Shown one piece after another: positions 18,688 through 27,773 of a DNA stretch of 64,000 bases. The DNA is from Larkinella sp. C7. GTDB lineage: Bacteria; Bacteroidota; Bacteroidia; Cytophagales; Spirosomataceae. How positions within the stretch are numbered: position 1 is the stretch's first letter; each line of letters opens with the position of its first letter. The notes below the pieces were generated by a model. That model had not been told where the DNA came from and made no database searches. It worked only from the letters and a program-made list of their open reading frames with translations. The translations under genes and the position numbers were made by a program. The stretch covers positions 485,466 through 549,465 of the forward strand of contig NZ_VBSL01000002.1 in assembly GCF_006149005.1 (NCBI RefSeq). Direction: 5' to 3'.

Positions 18688-21600
18688 TTAAAAACCGATC
18701 GTCAAGCCGACCGTATACACCTTTTGCTGGAAATAATACCGCGCCCGGTTGCTGGCCAGTTCGGGATCGAGGAAGGGCACTTTCGAAAACGTGAGCAAAT
18801 TCTGGCCGGAAACATACACCCGCAGCGTCTGGGCATTCAGTTTGCTGAGAACCGCCGGCGAAAAACTGTAGCCGAAATCCAGCGTTTTCAGGCGCAGGTA
18901 GCTGCCATCCCGAATCCAGAACGACGACACCTGGCTGTTGTTGGTTGTCGGCGAAGGCGTCACGCGCGGATAAGCCGCATTCGGGTTTTCGGGTGTCCAG
19001 TAATCCAGTTGCTCCCGAAACACTTTGGCCCCATTGAAAAACGGCAATTGCGCTTCGTTTTCCAGCAGAAGCGTGCTCGATGCGGCTCCCTGCCACAACA
19101 GATTCAGGTTAAAGCCTTTCCAGGTCAGGTTGGTCGTTAAGCCCAGAATCATCTGCGGCTCCAGCGGTTTTCCGATAAATACCTCGTCGTTGCCGTCAAT
19201 TTTGCCGTCGCTGTTGATGTCTTCGTATTTGATATCACCCGGTTTCAACGCGCCAAACTGCGTGGCCGATGCCTTGATTTCTTCTTCCGACTGGAAAAAA
19301 CCGGTGGCCCGGTAGCCAAACCGCGCGTTGTAGGGCCGCCCCGTCCGGCGTCGGTTGGGGTTGTTGAAAGTCGAGGCATTCTCGAATGTCTGAATGAGTT
19401 TGTTGGCGGCATAGGTGAAATTGAAGGTCGCATCCAGCTTCAGACCGCCCCGGAACGACTGCCGGGTGTTGATCGACAGATCGACGCCCCGGTTGCTCAT
19501 TTCACCCGCGTTGACCTGCGAAATACCGATGCCGTATTCCACCGGAACCGTTTGGGCGGGCGACACCAGCATGTTCGACCGGCGTTCGTGGAAATAATCC
19601 GCTTCCAGGTTCAGCCGACCGTTCCAGAGGGACGCTTCGAGGCCGATGTCAAACTTTTTGGCGGTTTCCCAGGTAATGTTCGGGTTGGCTTCGTTGCGTT
19701 CAAAAACGCCCTGCGTCTGGTAGAACTGGGTTCCGCCGAACACATAGCTGTTCGCCAGGCCGTAGGTACTCAGGTATTGAAACGGACTCCCCGCCAGATT
19801 GCCTGATTTTCCGTATGACGCTCTGATTTTCAGGTTATTCACCCACAAAACCCGGTCTTTGAAGAACGGCTCTTCCGAGATCCGCCAGCCCAACGAAGCC
19901 GCCGGAAAAAACGCAAACCGCTGGCCGGGCGCAAAATAATAGTGTCCATCGTACCGCCCGGCCAGTTCGACCAGGTACTTTTCGGCATAGTTGTAACTGG
20001 CGCGACCCACAAAACCGACCTGCTTGCTCGAACTGGCCGATCCCGAATTGTCGTAATTGGTTTTGTTGGTACTGCCCGTCGAGAGCTGGTCCAGATACAC
20101 CGAATAGTTCAGCCGCGAAGCCGCAAAGTCATCCGTCTGACCATTGCGCTGCTCAACGACGCCCAGCACGTTGACCGCGTGTTTGCCGAATGTATTCAAG
20201 TAGGTTATGTACCCTTGCAGCGTCGTTTTCGGGCTTTGACTAAAGGCCTGCGACAACTGCGGAGCTCCCACGCCCCCTTTGGTGGTCACAAACTGGTCCT
20301 GCGCATTCAGCGTGTAGTAGGTAAAGGGAATCTGCCAGATTTTGGACAACGAGTAGTTTTTGTCGTAAGCCGCCACGCCCTTGATCGCCAGACCAGGAAT
20401 GAACGGCAGTTTTTGCTCGATGGTCAACTGCGTAAACAGGATGTTGTTGGTCATCTTGTTGTAGCCGCTTTCGTAGATCGACGGCAGCAACTCGTTCCCT
20501 GGCTTGCCATTGCTGAACGATAACTGGTTGACCAGCAGGGGCGGATTTTTGGTAACCGACGTAAAAATACCGGTTCCGCTCGATGACCCGGGGTTGTTGG
20601 TATTCTCCAGCGTCCCTTTTACATCCAGCGAAATCGTGGTGGTCGGCGTCGCATTCACGTCAATGTTGGAAGCCAGGTTAACCCGCGAGAAGTTGATGGT
20701 TTTCACCGCACCTTCCTGGTACATGTAGCGCAACGACGTGAAAAACCGCACCTTGTCCGATCCACCTGCCAGCGTCAGGTCATGGTTGGTCATCGGCGCC
20801 TGAAAATTGATCACTTCCCGAACCCAGTCGTGATCAGGATAATGATCCGGATCGGAGCCATCCCGGTATTTCTGCAATTGCTCGTCGGTGTAGGTGGCTG
20901 GCAAACCCGCGTTTTTGTTGGCGGTATTCAACAACGAGGCAAACTCATACGAGTTCAAATAATCGGGATAGCGCGTCGGCCGCTGCATGCCCACCCAGCC
21001 GTTGTAACTCAACGAAATCCGCCCGGATTTACCGCGTTTGGTCGTCACCAGAATAACGCCGTTGGCACCCGCCAATCCGTAAGGAGCCACCGCTGCGGCA
21101 TCTTTCAAAACCGTAATGCTCTCAATTTCATTCGGATTCAGTTGCGCAAACGGGCGCGGAATACCGTCGACAATCGTCAGCGCCCCATTTTGCGATCCGG
21201 TGGTTCCGAGGCCCCGCACCCGCAAGGTCGACGCATCTTTCCCCGGCTCCCCGCTGCCCTGAAACGACAGAACCCCGGATACGCGACCACTGATGCTGTT
21301 GTTGATGTTGGCAACGGGAGCGGCTTTCAACTCATCCCCTTTGACGGTCGAAACCGCAGCCGTGGTCGATGTTTTGCGTTGCGTGCCGTAGCCCACCACC
21401 ACCACTTCGCTCAGGGCTTTGATGTCGGGTTTGAGCGAAACCGCGATGGTCGTGCGGTTGGCAATGGCCACTTCCTGTGGTTCATACCCGACAAAACTGA
21501 ACACCAGGGTCTGATCGGCGTCGTCGACGCGCAGGGAATAGACCCCACTCCCGTCCGTGGCCGTGCCTTTGGTGGTGCCTTTGACCACAACTGTCACCCC

Positions 21601-22068
21601 CGGAATGGGCTGTTTGTTTTCAAAATCCGTAACTGTACCGGTAATCGTACGCGCCAGAGCTTCCAGGGTTACGGTTTTGGTTCGAAGTTCCAACTGCCCG
21701 GTTTCCGGAGCTTTATCCAGCAAAATCTGCTTGCCTTTCACTTCATAACTGACATTGAGCGGTTTCAGCAAGCTGGTGAGCACGTCGGCCAGCGACTGAT
21801 TCGTTACGTTCAGCGACACTTTCCGGTTGGCCGGAACCACCTGCGGGCTGTACATAAACCGTACATCGGCCTGTTTTTCAAGCTGCCGCAAAACCGTTTT
21901 CACCTCCTGCTCATCGACCTGCAGCGAGATTTTTCGGTTGAGCAAATTCTGGGCAACCACGTCCCCGGCGTAGGCCATACCGGCCAAAGCTGCTATCAGG
22001 ACAAGTTGAATGAAACTGACACGCATGATTTGGTAGGTCAAAGGGTGCCTGCGTATTCTTTTTTTCAT
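18688..22068 (-). CDS. SusC/RagA family TonB-linked outer-membrane transporter
   Basis: A protein of 1126 residues from ATG 22068. After a signal region comes a secretin/TonB short N-terminal domain (about residues 45-95: KISLQVDEQEVKTVLRQLEK), which marks SusC proteins that signal through FecR. A carboxypeptidase-regulatory-like domain follows (ITGTVTDFENKQPIPGVTVV), then the TonB box region and plug (SEVVVVGYGTQRK; TLRVRGLGTTG) and a large barrel ending in YTVGLTIGF. It imports the SusD-bound ligand using TonB energy. A frame 23 residues longer starts at 22137 but would bury the basic signal start. Confidence 0.95.
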   Translation of the reverse strand: MKKRIRRHPLTYQIMRVSFIQLVLIAALAGMAYAGDVVAQNLLNRKISLQVDEQEVKTVLRQLEKQADVRFMYSPQVVPANRKVSLNVTNQSLADVLTSLLKPLNVSYEVKGKQILLDKAPETGQLELRTKTVTLEALARTITGTVTDFENKQPIPGVTVVVKGTTKGTATDGSGVYSLRVDDADQTLVFSFVGYEPQEVAIANRTTIAVSLKPDIKALSEVVVVGYGTQRKTSTTAAVSTVKGDELKAAPVANINNSISGRVSGVLSFQGSGEPGKDASTLRVRGLGTTGSQNGALTIVDGIPRPFAQLNPNEIESITVLKDAAAVAPYGLAGANGVILVTTKRGKSGRISLSYNGWVGMQRPTRYPDYLNSYEFASLLNTANKNAGLPATYTDEQLQKYRDGSDPDHYPDHDWVREVINFQAPMTNHDLTLAGGSDKVRFFTSLRYMYQEGAVKTINFSRVNLASNIDVNATPTTTISLDVKGTLENTNNPGSSSGTGIFTSVTKNPPLLVNQLSFSNGKPGNELLPSIYESGYNKMTNNILFTQLTIEQKLPFIPGLAIKGVAAYDKNYSLSKIWQIPFTYYTLNAQDQFVTTKGGVGAPQLSQAFSQSPKTTLQGYITYLNTFGKHAVNVLGVVEQRNGQTDDFAASRLNYSVYLDQLSTGSTNKTNYDNSGSASSSKQVGFVGRASYNYAEKYLVELAGRYDGHYYFAPGQRFAFFPAASLGWRISEEPFFKDRVLWVNNLKIRASYGKSGNLAGSPFQYLSTYGLANSYVFGGTQFYQTQGVFERNEANPNITWETAKKFDIGLEASLWNGRLNLEADYFHERRSNMLVSPAQTVPVEYGIGISQVNAGEMSNRGVDLSINTRQSFRGGLKLDATFNFTYAANKLIQTFENASTFNNPNRRRTGRPYNARFGYRATGFFQSEEEIKASATQFGALKPGDIKYEDINSDGKIDGNDEVFIGKPLEPQMILGLTTNLTWKGFNLNLLWQGAASSTLLLENEAQLPFFNGAKVFREQLDYWTPENPNAAYPRVTPSPTTNNSQVSSFWIRDGSYLRLKTLDFGYSFSPAVLSKLNAQTLRVYVSGQNLLTFSKVPFLDPELASNRARYYFQQKVYTVGLTIGF

Positions 22069-22157
22069 ACTTTTGACTGTTTGGTTAGTTTTCAACTGGC
22101 AAAACAATCCCGCCCTCTCTTCCGAAGAGGTCTTCACAGGCAGGCGGGTACTTTCCG

Positions 22158-22186
22158 GGTCGGTAATGCTGGTACCATTACCGACC
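22158..22186. repeat. 11-bp perfect stem-loop between FecR and SusC genes
   Basis: GGTCGGTAATG (22158-22168) pairs with CATTACCGACC (22176-22186) around a 7-nt loop. In the gene direction (minus strand) no T-run follows, so it is more likely a processing or stability element that separates regulator and transporter expression than a full terminator. Confidence 0.6.
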
Positions 22187-22199
22187 TTTATTAAGCGTA

Positions 22200-23282
22200 C
22201 TACTTACATCCTTTACTATAAATAACGATTTGTGTATCAATCACTTCATACGTGGCATGGATACTGCGGCAAAGCAAATCGAGCTTCTCGAATAAGGATT
22301 CGTCGGCCAGCGTCGCCGTAATCTGGCAGTGTTTCAGCAATTCGTCGTCATACAGAATATCAATCCCGTAGGTCTGACTCAGTGCCTGAAAAATCTGCGG
22401 TGCCGGGGTTTCGGCATAGCTGATTTCCGCTGGCTGATCGGCGGTTTTAATCGGCACCGGCTGGGCAACGAGCGACTTTGCGAACCGGTTATCGGCTTTT
22501 GTCAAGGCCACCTGCTGATTCGGCGTCAACACCACCCCTTCCGGTTTGGCCTGCTTTTGTTCCAGATCACGCGTCCGAAAAACCGATACCTTACCGGTTT
22601 TGACAATCACCCGACTCTCCGGCATTCCGGCCTCCGCTTTCACCCAAAAACTGGTTCCCAGAACCCGCGTCACCAATTTTTCCGTGATGACCAGAAAAGG
22701 CCGGGCCGGATTGCGCGCGACTTCAAAAAAAGCCTCCCCTTTCAGGAATGTCCGGCGTTCCGGATCGGTAAAGAGTCGGGCATAGTGCAGGCTGGCAGCG
22801 GGCGAAAGGGTCACGCGGCTTCCGTCGGGCAAAGGCACTACCAACGGCTGCAACGTCGGGTTCGTTACGGTGATCTGGTCCTGGGATTGTGTTGACACCA
22901 GGCCCAGCAAAACGCGGGATGGCGTGCGGTTTTGGTAAATAAATACAGCCCAGGCCAATCCCACCAGCACAAAAACGGCAGCGGCCATCCGGCTCCAGTT
23001 CCACAGCGGAATGGTCCGAACCGACGGTTCCTGCTTTTGCCGGATTCTGGCCCAGGTCTCCCGAATGGCCTCATCCCGTTCGGTGTTGGAAACCGGCTGA
23101 TGTGGCATTTCCAACGCCCGCAGCAACGCCCTGGCCTGGTCGATGGTCGCTTGTTGTTCCGGATGAAGACGTACCCATTCGTTCCAGAAAGCGTCGGTTT
23201 GCGGTGTCGGGGTCAAAACCCATTCGCGAAACCAGTCGTCTTTCAGGAATTCCTCAACCGTATAGTAAGCGTAATTGAACAT
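22200..23282 (-). CDS. FecR family anti-sigma factor
   Basis: A 360-residue protein. Residues 1-95 are cytoplasmic, with a FecR_N-like helix bundle (FWNEWVRLHPEQQATIDQAR). One membrane helix lies at about 103-118 (MAAAVFVLVGLAWAVFIY). The periplasmic FecR domain follows (VVPLPDGSRVTLSPAASLHY, RTFLKGEAFFEVARNPARPF), ending with a C-terminal secretin-like DUF4974 domain (GIDILYDDELLKHCQITATL). It should receive a signal from the N-terminal domain of the adjacent SusC and release the upstream sigma factor. Confidence 0.95.
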   Translation of the reverse strand: MFNYAYYTVEEFLKDDWFREWVLTPTPQTDAFWNEWVRLHPEQQATIDQARALLRALEMPHQPVSNTERDEAIRETWARIRQKQEPSVRTIPLWNWSRMAAAVFVLVGLAWAVFIYQNRTPSRVLLGLVSTQSQDQITVTNPTLQPLVVPLPDGSRVTLSPAASLHYARLFTDPERRTFLKGEAFFEVARNPARPFLVITEKLVTRVLGTSFWVKAEAGMPESRVIVKTGKVSVFRTRDLEQKQAKPEGVVLTPNQQVALTKADNRFAKSLVAQPVPIKTADQPAEISYAETPAPQIFQALSQTYGIDILYDDELLKHCQITATLADESLFEKLDLLCRSIHATYEVIDTQIVIYSKGCK

Positions 23283-23372
23283 CGGCGCGTGGGGCTTTTA
23301 TTCAGAGATGCAACCGCGCGAAGGGACATACCCCATTTTTTGGCAATTCGGAGAAAAAAATTGGGAAGTGGT

Positions 23373-24002
23373 TCAGGCGATCAGAAAACCGACCAGAATG
23401 AGGGCCAGGTCGACGGGAATTACCCGGCGAAGGGCGAGCAAAGCCTTCTGCAACAGGTTGGAAACGGACTGGTGCGAGATGCCCATCACCTCGGCAATCT
23501 CCTCCCGATCCAGATTCTGGTAATATTTCAGATAAATGATTTCGCGCTGTCGGCGGGGTAATTCATTCAGGTACCGGGCCACCTGCTGCGACTGCCGGAC
23601 GATGCTTTCGCGTTCGATCAGGACGAGTTCCGGCGAAGGTTCGAAATAGAAATCACCATTGGATAACTGATCCGTCAGAGATAGGAAATATGGTTTGGAT
23701 AAACTCCGCACCAAACGCCGACGCAGGGACGTGAGCAGATACGCCTTGACCGACGTGGGTTGCGACAACCGGTGCCGGTGGGTCCAGAGGTCGATAAACA
23801 ACTCCTGAATATTGTCTTTTACCAATTCCTTGTCCTTGCTGTATTTGCTGCCATAATTAACCAATGCGCCATAAAACCGCTCCATCAGCTTCTGGAAGGC
23901 GGTTTCGTCATCGGTTACAAAAGCATCCCAATCCCGCCGGTCGGCGGCCAGGGCTGGCAGGTAAACCGGTTTCACATTCATAGCGGCTGGTTCAGGATGC
24001 AT
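23373..24002 (-). CDS. ECF sigma factor of the SusCD locus
   Basis: A 209-residue sigma-70 family protein of the type paired with FecR in Bacteroidota. Region 2 is near residues 30-95 (FQKLMERFYGALVNYGSKYS, IQELFIDLWTHRHRL). Region 4 is near 140-190 (LPRRQREIIYLKYYQNLDRE with the helix-turn-helix IAEVMGISHQSVSNLLQKA). The tail ends in a hydrophobic stretch (LALILVGFLIA). ATG 24002 or ATG 23981 may be the start. It should activate the SusC promoter when FecR is signalled. The FecR gene starts 90 nt downstream. Confidence 0.92.
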   Translation of the reverse strand: MHPEPAAMNVKPVYLPALAADRRDWDAFVTDDETAFQKLMERFYGALVNYGSKYSKDKELVKDNIQELFIDLWTHRHRLSQPTSVKAYLLTSLRRRLVRSLSKPYFLSLTDQLSNGDFYFEPSPELVLIERESIVRQSQQVARYLNELPRRQREIIYLKYYQNLDREEIAEVMGISHQSVSNLLQKALLALRRVIPVDLALILVGFLIA

Positions 24003-24220
24003 AGTTAGGCAATTCGGTCTGTAAAAAACAGGGGTCTGCGGAATGGTAAAACAAACTTAACAACGGTCTTCTACTCATCCCGACCGACCGATCGGTTGAC
24101 CCATTCACCGACAAATTCACCCGGTTTACCTACAATCGCCATCCCAACGCAACGAAACGGGCCCCTTCAACGATATAGATAGAAACCAAGCACAACTTTA
24201 CCATCTATAGCAACTGACGC

Positions 24221-24949
24221 ATGGAACGCAAAGAATTTTTGAAAAGGACTTTTTCCGCATTGGGTATGGCCGCGATCATGCCCATGGTTGGTGCCTGTTC
24301 AACCGACGACGCCGTGGAACCCACCACAACCACCGGAACAGGCACCACGACCGGAACGACCACCGGAACCTGCACCGAAACCTCCAACGAAACGGAAGGT
24401 CCTTTCCCCACCAAGACGCCCACCAGTCTGGTAACCAACAACATCACCTCCGACCGGCAGGGAACCAAGCTGACCATCAAGATTACCGTTCAGAACAAAA
24501 ACAACAGTTGCGCCGGTTTGACGGGGGCTTTGGTAGACATCTGGCACTGCGACGCGGCCGGTAATTACTCCGAATACGGCGGTACGCAGATGCAGTCGAC
24601 CAACTACCAGAGCGTCCATTTTCTGCGGGGACGCCAGACATCCGACGCCAATGGACTGGTGACCTTTACCAGCATCTACCCTGGCTGGTACAGCGGTCGC
24701 GCCCCGCACATTCACGTCCACGTCTATGATTCCACTGGCAAATCGTTGAAAATATCCCAAATTGCTTTTCCGGAAGACATCAGCAAGGTGGTGTATGCAC
24801 AGGGGGTTTATGCCAGCCACGGCCAGGCCGACACCACCAATGCCCGGGACAACATTTTCAGCGATGGCACTTCCACCAACATGTCAGTCGTAACCGGAAG
24901 CACGTCAGCGGGTTACGAACTAACGTGGGCCATTGTCGTACTGGCGTAG
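24221..24949 (+). CDS. intradiol ring-cleavage dioxygenase-like lipoprotein
   Basis: A 242-residue protein with an N-terminal export signal that combines a Tat-like ERKEFLKR with a lipobox (MVGAC, Cys26), then a Thr/Gly-rich linker (residues 34-52). The catalytic domain carries the family pattern ETEGPFP, DIWHCDAAGNYSEY and YPGWYSGRAPHIHVHVY, which supply the Tyr and His ligands expected for non-haem Fe(III). The family cleaves catechols between the two hydroxyls. Being exported and anchored it is unlikely to be in a soluble catabolic pathway; similar exported members occur in Bacteroidota. A pirin-like gene follows after 28 nt. Confidence 0.85.
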   Translation: MERKEFLKRTFSALGMAAIMPMVGACSTDDAVEPTTTTGTGTTTGTTTGTCTETSNETEGPFPTKTPTSLVTNNITSDRQGTKLTIKITVQNKNNSCAGLTGALVDIWHCDAAGNYSEYGGTQMQSTNYQSVHFLRGRQTSDANGLVTFTSIYPGWYSGRAPHIHVHVYDSTGKSLKISQIAFPEDISKVVYAQGVYASHGQADTTNARDNIFSDGTSTNMSVVTGSTSAGYELTWAIVVLA

Positions 24950-24977
24950 TTTCTCCTCAACCGAACGATCAACCGGT

Positions 24978-25673
24978 ATGCTTACCGAAACGAAAGCCCA
25001 AATTTACCTCTCCGATCAGCGGGGCTGCACGCAGTCCGCTGATCACCGGAGTTTTCACACCTTTAATTTCGGCCCGTATCAGCACGAAAGTCGACGGCCT
25101 TTCGGCGCTCTGACGGTTTTTAACGACGATACGTTACGGGCCGGCAAAAGCCATACCTTGGCGGTCGATGACCCGACAGAAGTATTGCTCATGCCGGTGG
25201 TTGGCGGGATTGAACTGGTGGATGGTTTCGGAGAAAGCGTTTTTCTGGGAGCGGGTGAAGTCTTTCACTTTACGGTATTACCGGGGCAGGAATACCGAAT
25301 TAGTAATCCGTTTGAAAATGAAGCCGTTAACTATCTTATACTCGGTCTGAAGGCCAGCCCAACGGGTTTCGAAAGCTCCGAACGTTTTCCGCTCACAACC
25401 TTTGATCTCCAGGCCCGCAACCAGCTTATACCCTTATTTTACTCGCTGGACCGCAACAAGCTGGGTTTTATCGGAAAATACGGGGGTCGCCAGGAAGGTG
25501 GTTATACCCTGCGCAATGCCCAGAAACGGGCGTTTGTTTTCGCCATCGAAGGCGCTTTTGAAGTTCAGGACCGGCTGCTCCACCCCCGCGACGGGCTGGC
25601 GTTGTGGAACCTGGATGTTATCGAGTTTGAAGCCCTGTCCAATGATGCTATTATTCTGGTGCTGGAAGTGTAA
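24978..25673 (+). CDS. pirin-like bicupin protein
   Basis: A protein of 231 residues from ATG 24978; a longer frame from 24933 would overlap the dioxygenase gene and has no support. The sequence reads as two cupin barrels: FHTFNFGPYQHESRRPFGAL at the start, TLAVDDPTEVLLMPVVGGIE, and FVFAIEGAFEVQDRLLHPRD in the second half. The first barrel keeps only a partial version of the usual metal-binding His set. Pirin-type proteins include quercetin dioxygenases and redox regulators. Coupling with a ring-cleavage dioxygenase fits an aromatic-compound role (inference). Confidence 0.65.
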   Translation: MLTETKAQIYLSDQRGCTQSADHRSFHTFNFGPYQHESRRPFGALTVFNDDTLRAGKSHTLAVDDPTEVLLMPVVGGIELVDGFGESVFLGAGEVFHFTVLPGQEYRISNPFENEAVNYLILGLKASPTGFESSERFPLTTFDLQARNQLIPLFYSLDRNKLGFIGKYGGRQEGGYTLRNAQKRAFVFAIEGAFEVQDRLLHPRDGLALWNLDVIEFEALSNDAIILVLEV

Positions 25674-25723
25674 GAAGCAAGTAAAGACCTGAATATCAAA
25701 GACTTTTTTTAATATAGAATTTT

Positions 25724-25789
25724 AAATGATGAATGCTAAATGTAATAATTCCTGTCAATTTATACTTTTACATTTAGCATTCATCATTT
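25724..25789. repeat. perfect 22-bp inverted repeat between convergent genes
   Basis: 25724-25745 is the exact reverse complement of 25768-25789; outer flanks extend the match imperfectly to about 25716 and 25804. It separates the pirin-like and thioredoxin genes. It shares the words AAATGATGAATG and AAATGTAA with the repeat at 42 kb and, more loosely, with that at 57.5 kb. Confidence 0.9.
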
Positions 25790-25811
25790 GAAATTTTACA
25801 TTCTAGCTACT

Positions 25812-26159
25812 TCACAAAACCGTTTCCTGCATTTGCTCCAAAAGCATTGTGGTCAGCACCGGCTTCGGTGTGAAACCAATCTGGCGGTTCACCAACTCGC
25901 CATCTTTAAAAACCAGGATGGTTGGCATGTTTCTGACTTTGTAGCGGGCGGTCACCACGGGGTGCATTTCCACATCCACCGTCGCCACCGTGGCCAAACC
26001 GGCAAAGTCGGCGGCTAATTCATGAATGAGGGGTTCCAGTCTGCGGCACGGCGGGCACCATTCGGCGCTAAAATCCACCAGCAGCACCCCCGGTTTGGCC
26101 AGCAATTCGTCCCAGTTCTGATCGGTGGCATACACCGCCTTTGTGTGTTCAGTAGTCAT
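25812..26159 (-). CDS. thioredoxin family protein
   Basis: A protein of 115 residues from ATG 26159. The active site is Trp34-Cys35-Pro-Pro-Cys38 within FSAEWCPPCRRLEPL, with Pro in place of the more usual Gly-Pro. The cis-Pro segment is VRNMPTILVFKDGE. There is no signal peptide, so it is a cytoplasmic disulfide reductase. The frame is open for 72 more residues upstream, but these overlap the sigma factor gene and look non-coding. It lies 68 nt downstream of the sigma factor and may be cotranscribed with it. Confidence 0.9.
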   Translation of the reverse strand: MTTEHTKAVYATDQNWDELLAKPGVLLVDFSAEWCPPCRRLEPLIHELAADFAGLATVATVDVEMHPVVTARYKVRNMPTILVFKDGELVNRQIGFTPKPVLTTMLLEQMQETVL

Positions 26160-26227
26160 GATTGTGATTGTTGATTTACCTGTTGATTCCGGCAAATCCC
26201 CCAAAATCACCCGCGCAACGAAAAATT

Positions 26228-26803
26228 TTATCCGTTTTCCGACGCCCGTCTCAACTGCTGAATGCATTTGTATTTCTGATTGACGGCGGTATGGCGGTTT
26301 TTCCAGCCCATCGTCACCATGAGGTGGTCCATCGGTTCGTGGGAGAAGTATATTGACCGGATAACCCGCTGACAATGACCGGTGATGCGGGCCATCCAGG
26401 CATTGAGTCGTTCGTGCTGAACCTCTTCGGACGAGGGCTCGGGCGAAGCAAAATCGTAGGAATCCTGAAGAGACAGCAACTGATCGTCGCTGATGGTGAC
26501 CAGCTTATCATCCCGCAGTTTTTTCAACCAAATGTTTTTCGCAATGGCAAACAAAAACGTTTTCAGCGTGGAAGTAAGCTGAAAATCAGGAGCGGTTATT
26601 TTTTGGTAGAGCACCAGAACGGATTCCTGGAAAAGATCTTCGGCATCCCCTTCGTTCCCGTGGTTGCGCTGAACAAACCGGGCAATGGCGGGGTACTGTT
26701 TTTTATAAATCCATTCGTATGCCGACGTTTCTCCGGCACGAAGCGATTCAATCAGGCTATCATCACAAATGCAGTTCATGGCAAATTCCCTATAGCCATT
26801 CAT
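26228..26803 (-). CDS. ECF RNA polymerase sigma factor
   Basis: A 191-residue sigma-70 family protein. Region 2 is near residues 25-90 (AYEWIYKKQYPAIARFVQRN, DAEDLFQESVLVLYQKI, FAIAKNIWLKKL). Region 4 is near 130-185 and ends with GWKNRHTAVNQKYKCIQQLR. Start ATG 26803 or 26779. Region 4 lacks a sharp helix-turn-helix signature but keeps the order of this subfamily. No anti-sigma factor gene is adjacent; the thioredoxin gene lies downstream and serine acetyltransferase upstream, both on the same strand. Confidence 0.85.
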   Translation of the reverse strand: MNGYREFAMNCICDDSLIESLRAGETSAYEWIYKKQYPAIARFVQRNHGNEGDAEDLFQESVLVLYQKITAPDFQLTSTLKTFLFAIAKNIWLKKLRDDKLVTISDDQLLSLQDSYDFASPEPSSEEVQHERLNAWMARITGHCQRVIRSIYFSHEPMDHLMVTMGWKNRHTAVNQKYKCIQQLRRASENG

Positions 26804-26859
26804 ACCACCGCGACCCCAAAAATCACCCGCAGTTTCCCTTTTTATTTAAAGTTTGTGGT

Positions 26860-27684
26860 TTATGACTCCGACGCCAGCGACCGGACTTCGATCTGGCTGG
26901 TGTGATACACCAGCGAATACGGTTCGACGCTCTGGGTTAGCCAGACGTTGCCGCCAATCGTAGAATCATGGCCTACCACCGTCCGACCGCCAAGGATCGT
27001 TGCGTTGGCATAAATGATTACATTGTCCTCAATGGTAGGATGTCGTTTCCGCGACGCCATCGACTTGGCCACGTTGGTGGCTCCCAGCGTAACCCCCTGG
27101 TAAATTTTTACATTGCTGCCGATAATGGCCGTTTCACCAATGACGACGCCGGTGCCGTGGTCGACAAAAAAAGAAGAGCCGATTTCAGCATTGGGATGAA
27201 TGTCGATACCGGTATGGCCGTGGGCGTATTCGGTCATCATCCGGGGCAGAAGCGGCACTTGCAGTTCCGTCAAAACGTGGGCAATCCGATACACCGCAAT
27301 GGCGTAAAAACCGGGATACACGGCGATCACTTCTTCTACCCCCGCAGCCGCCGGATCGAACGCCGAGATTGCCTGCGCATCGAGCAACAATTCATCGTAG
27401 GTACTTGGTAACCGGTCAAAAAATTGTTCACAGGTCCGGTCTTTGTCAGCCGACAAATGTTCATCCAGCGGTTTTAACAGACAGGTAAGCTGGCGATTCA
27501 ACTCCCGGTAGGTGTCGGCAGTACTGACCACAAAAGGCCGGCAATCCTGGGTAATGGGAAAAAGGAAACGAATCAAATTGTCGATAAACCGGCCCACGTC
27601 GGGTTTGGAAGGCAGGCGGTATCGAAAACTGGCGTTTTGGGTCGCCATCCGTTCAAAGAAATGTTGCTGTTCGGCAGGAGTCAT
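26860..27684 (-). CDS. cysE: serine O-acetyltransferase
   Basis: A protein of 274 residues from ATG 27684; the frame extends to a TTG at 27699. The C-terminal part is a left-handed beta-helix of hexapeptide repeats with the family blocks [35 protein letters not shown] and [20 protein letters not shown]. The length and long helical N-terminus match the EpsC-type enzyme of Bacteroidota. It makes O-acetylserine from serine and acetyl-CoA, the first step of cysteine synthesis. A terminator-like hairpin on the same strand lies about 65 nt before the start, so attenuation is possible. Confidence 0.93.
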   Translation of the reverse strand: MTPAEQQHFFERMATQNASFRYRLPSKPDVGRFIDNLIRFLFPITQDCRPFVVSTADTYRELNRQLTCLLKPLDEHLSADKDRTCEQFFDRLPSTYDELLLDAQAISAFDPAAAGVEEVIAVYPGFYAIAVYRIAHVLTELQVPLLPRMMTEYAHGHTGIDIHPNAEIGSSFFVDHGTGVVIGETAIIGSNVKIYQGVTLGATNVAKSMASRKRHPTIEDNVIIYANATILGGRTVVGHDSTIGGNVWLTQSVEPYSLVYHTSQIEVRSLASES

Positions 27685-27748
27685 GGAGTGGTCATTCAAT
27701 AAAGTCTACAGATAGAATCAATTCGATAGAGTTCTCAACCTTTTAAGC

Positions 27749-27773
27749 AAAAAAAAGCCTTCTTCCGAAGGGC
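27749..27773 (-). terminator. hairpin with T8 tail in the cysE leader, possible attenuator
   Basis: On the minus strand GCCCTTC-GGAA-GAAGGC (with one bulged base) is followed by eight T at 27756-27749. No minus-strand gene lies just upstream to be terminated, so the hairpin would act inside the cysE 5' leader. Confidence 0.55.

Noticed and set aside
20782-22194. A 470-codon plus-strand frame across the SusC gene
   Set aside because: It is antisense to a well-supported SusC and SusC leader, and is rich in Arg, His and Gln without domain features.
24300-24365. ACC/ACGACCGG-like tandem repeat considered as a repeat locus
   Set aside because: It encodes the Thr/Gly-rich linker of the dioxygenase lipoprotein in frame, so it is a low-complexity tether and not a separate element.
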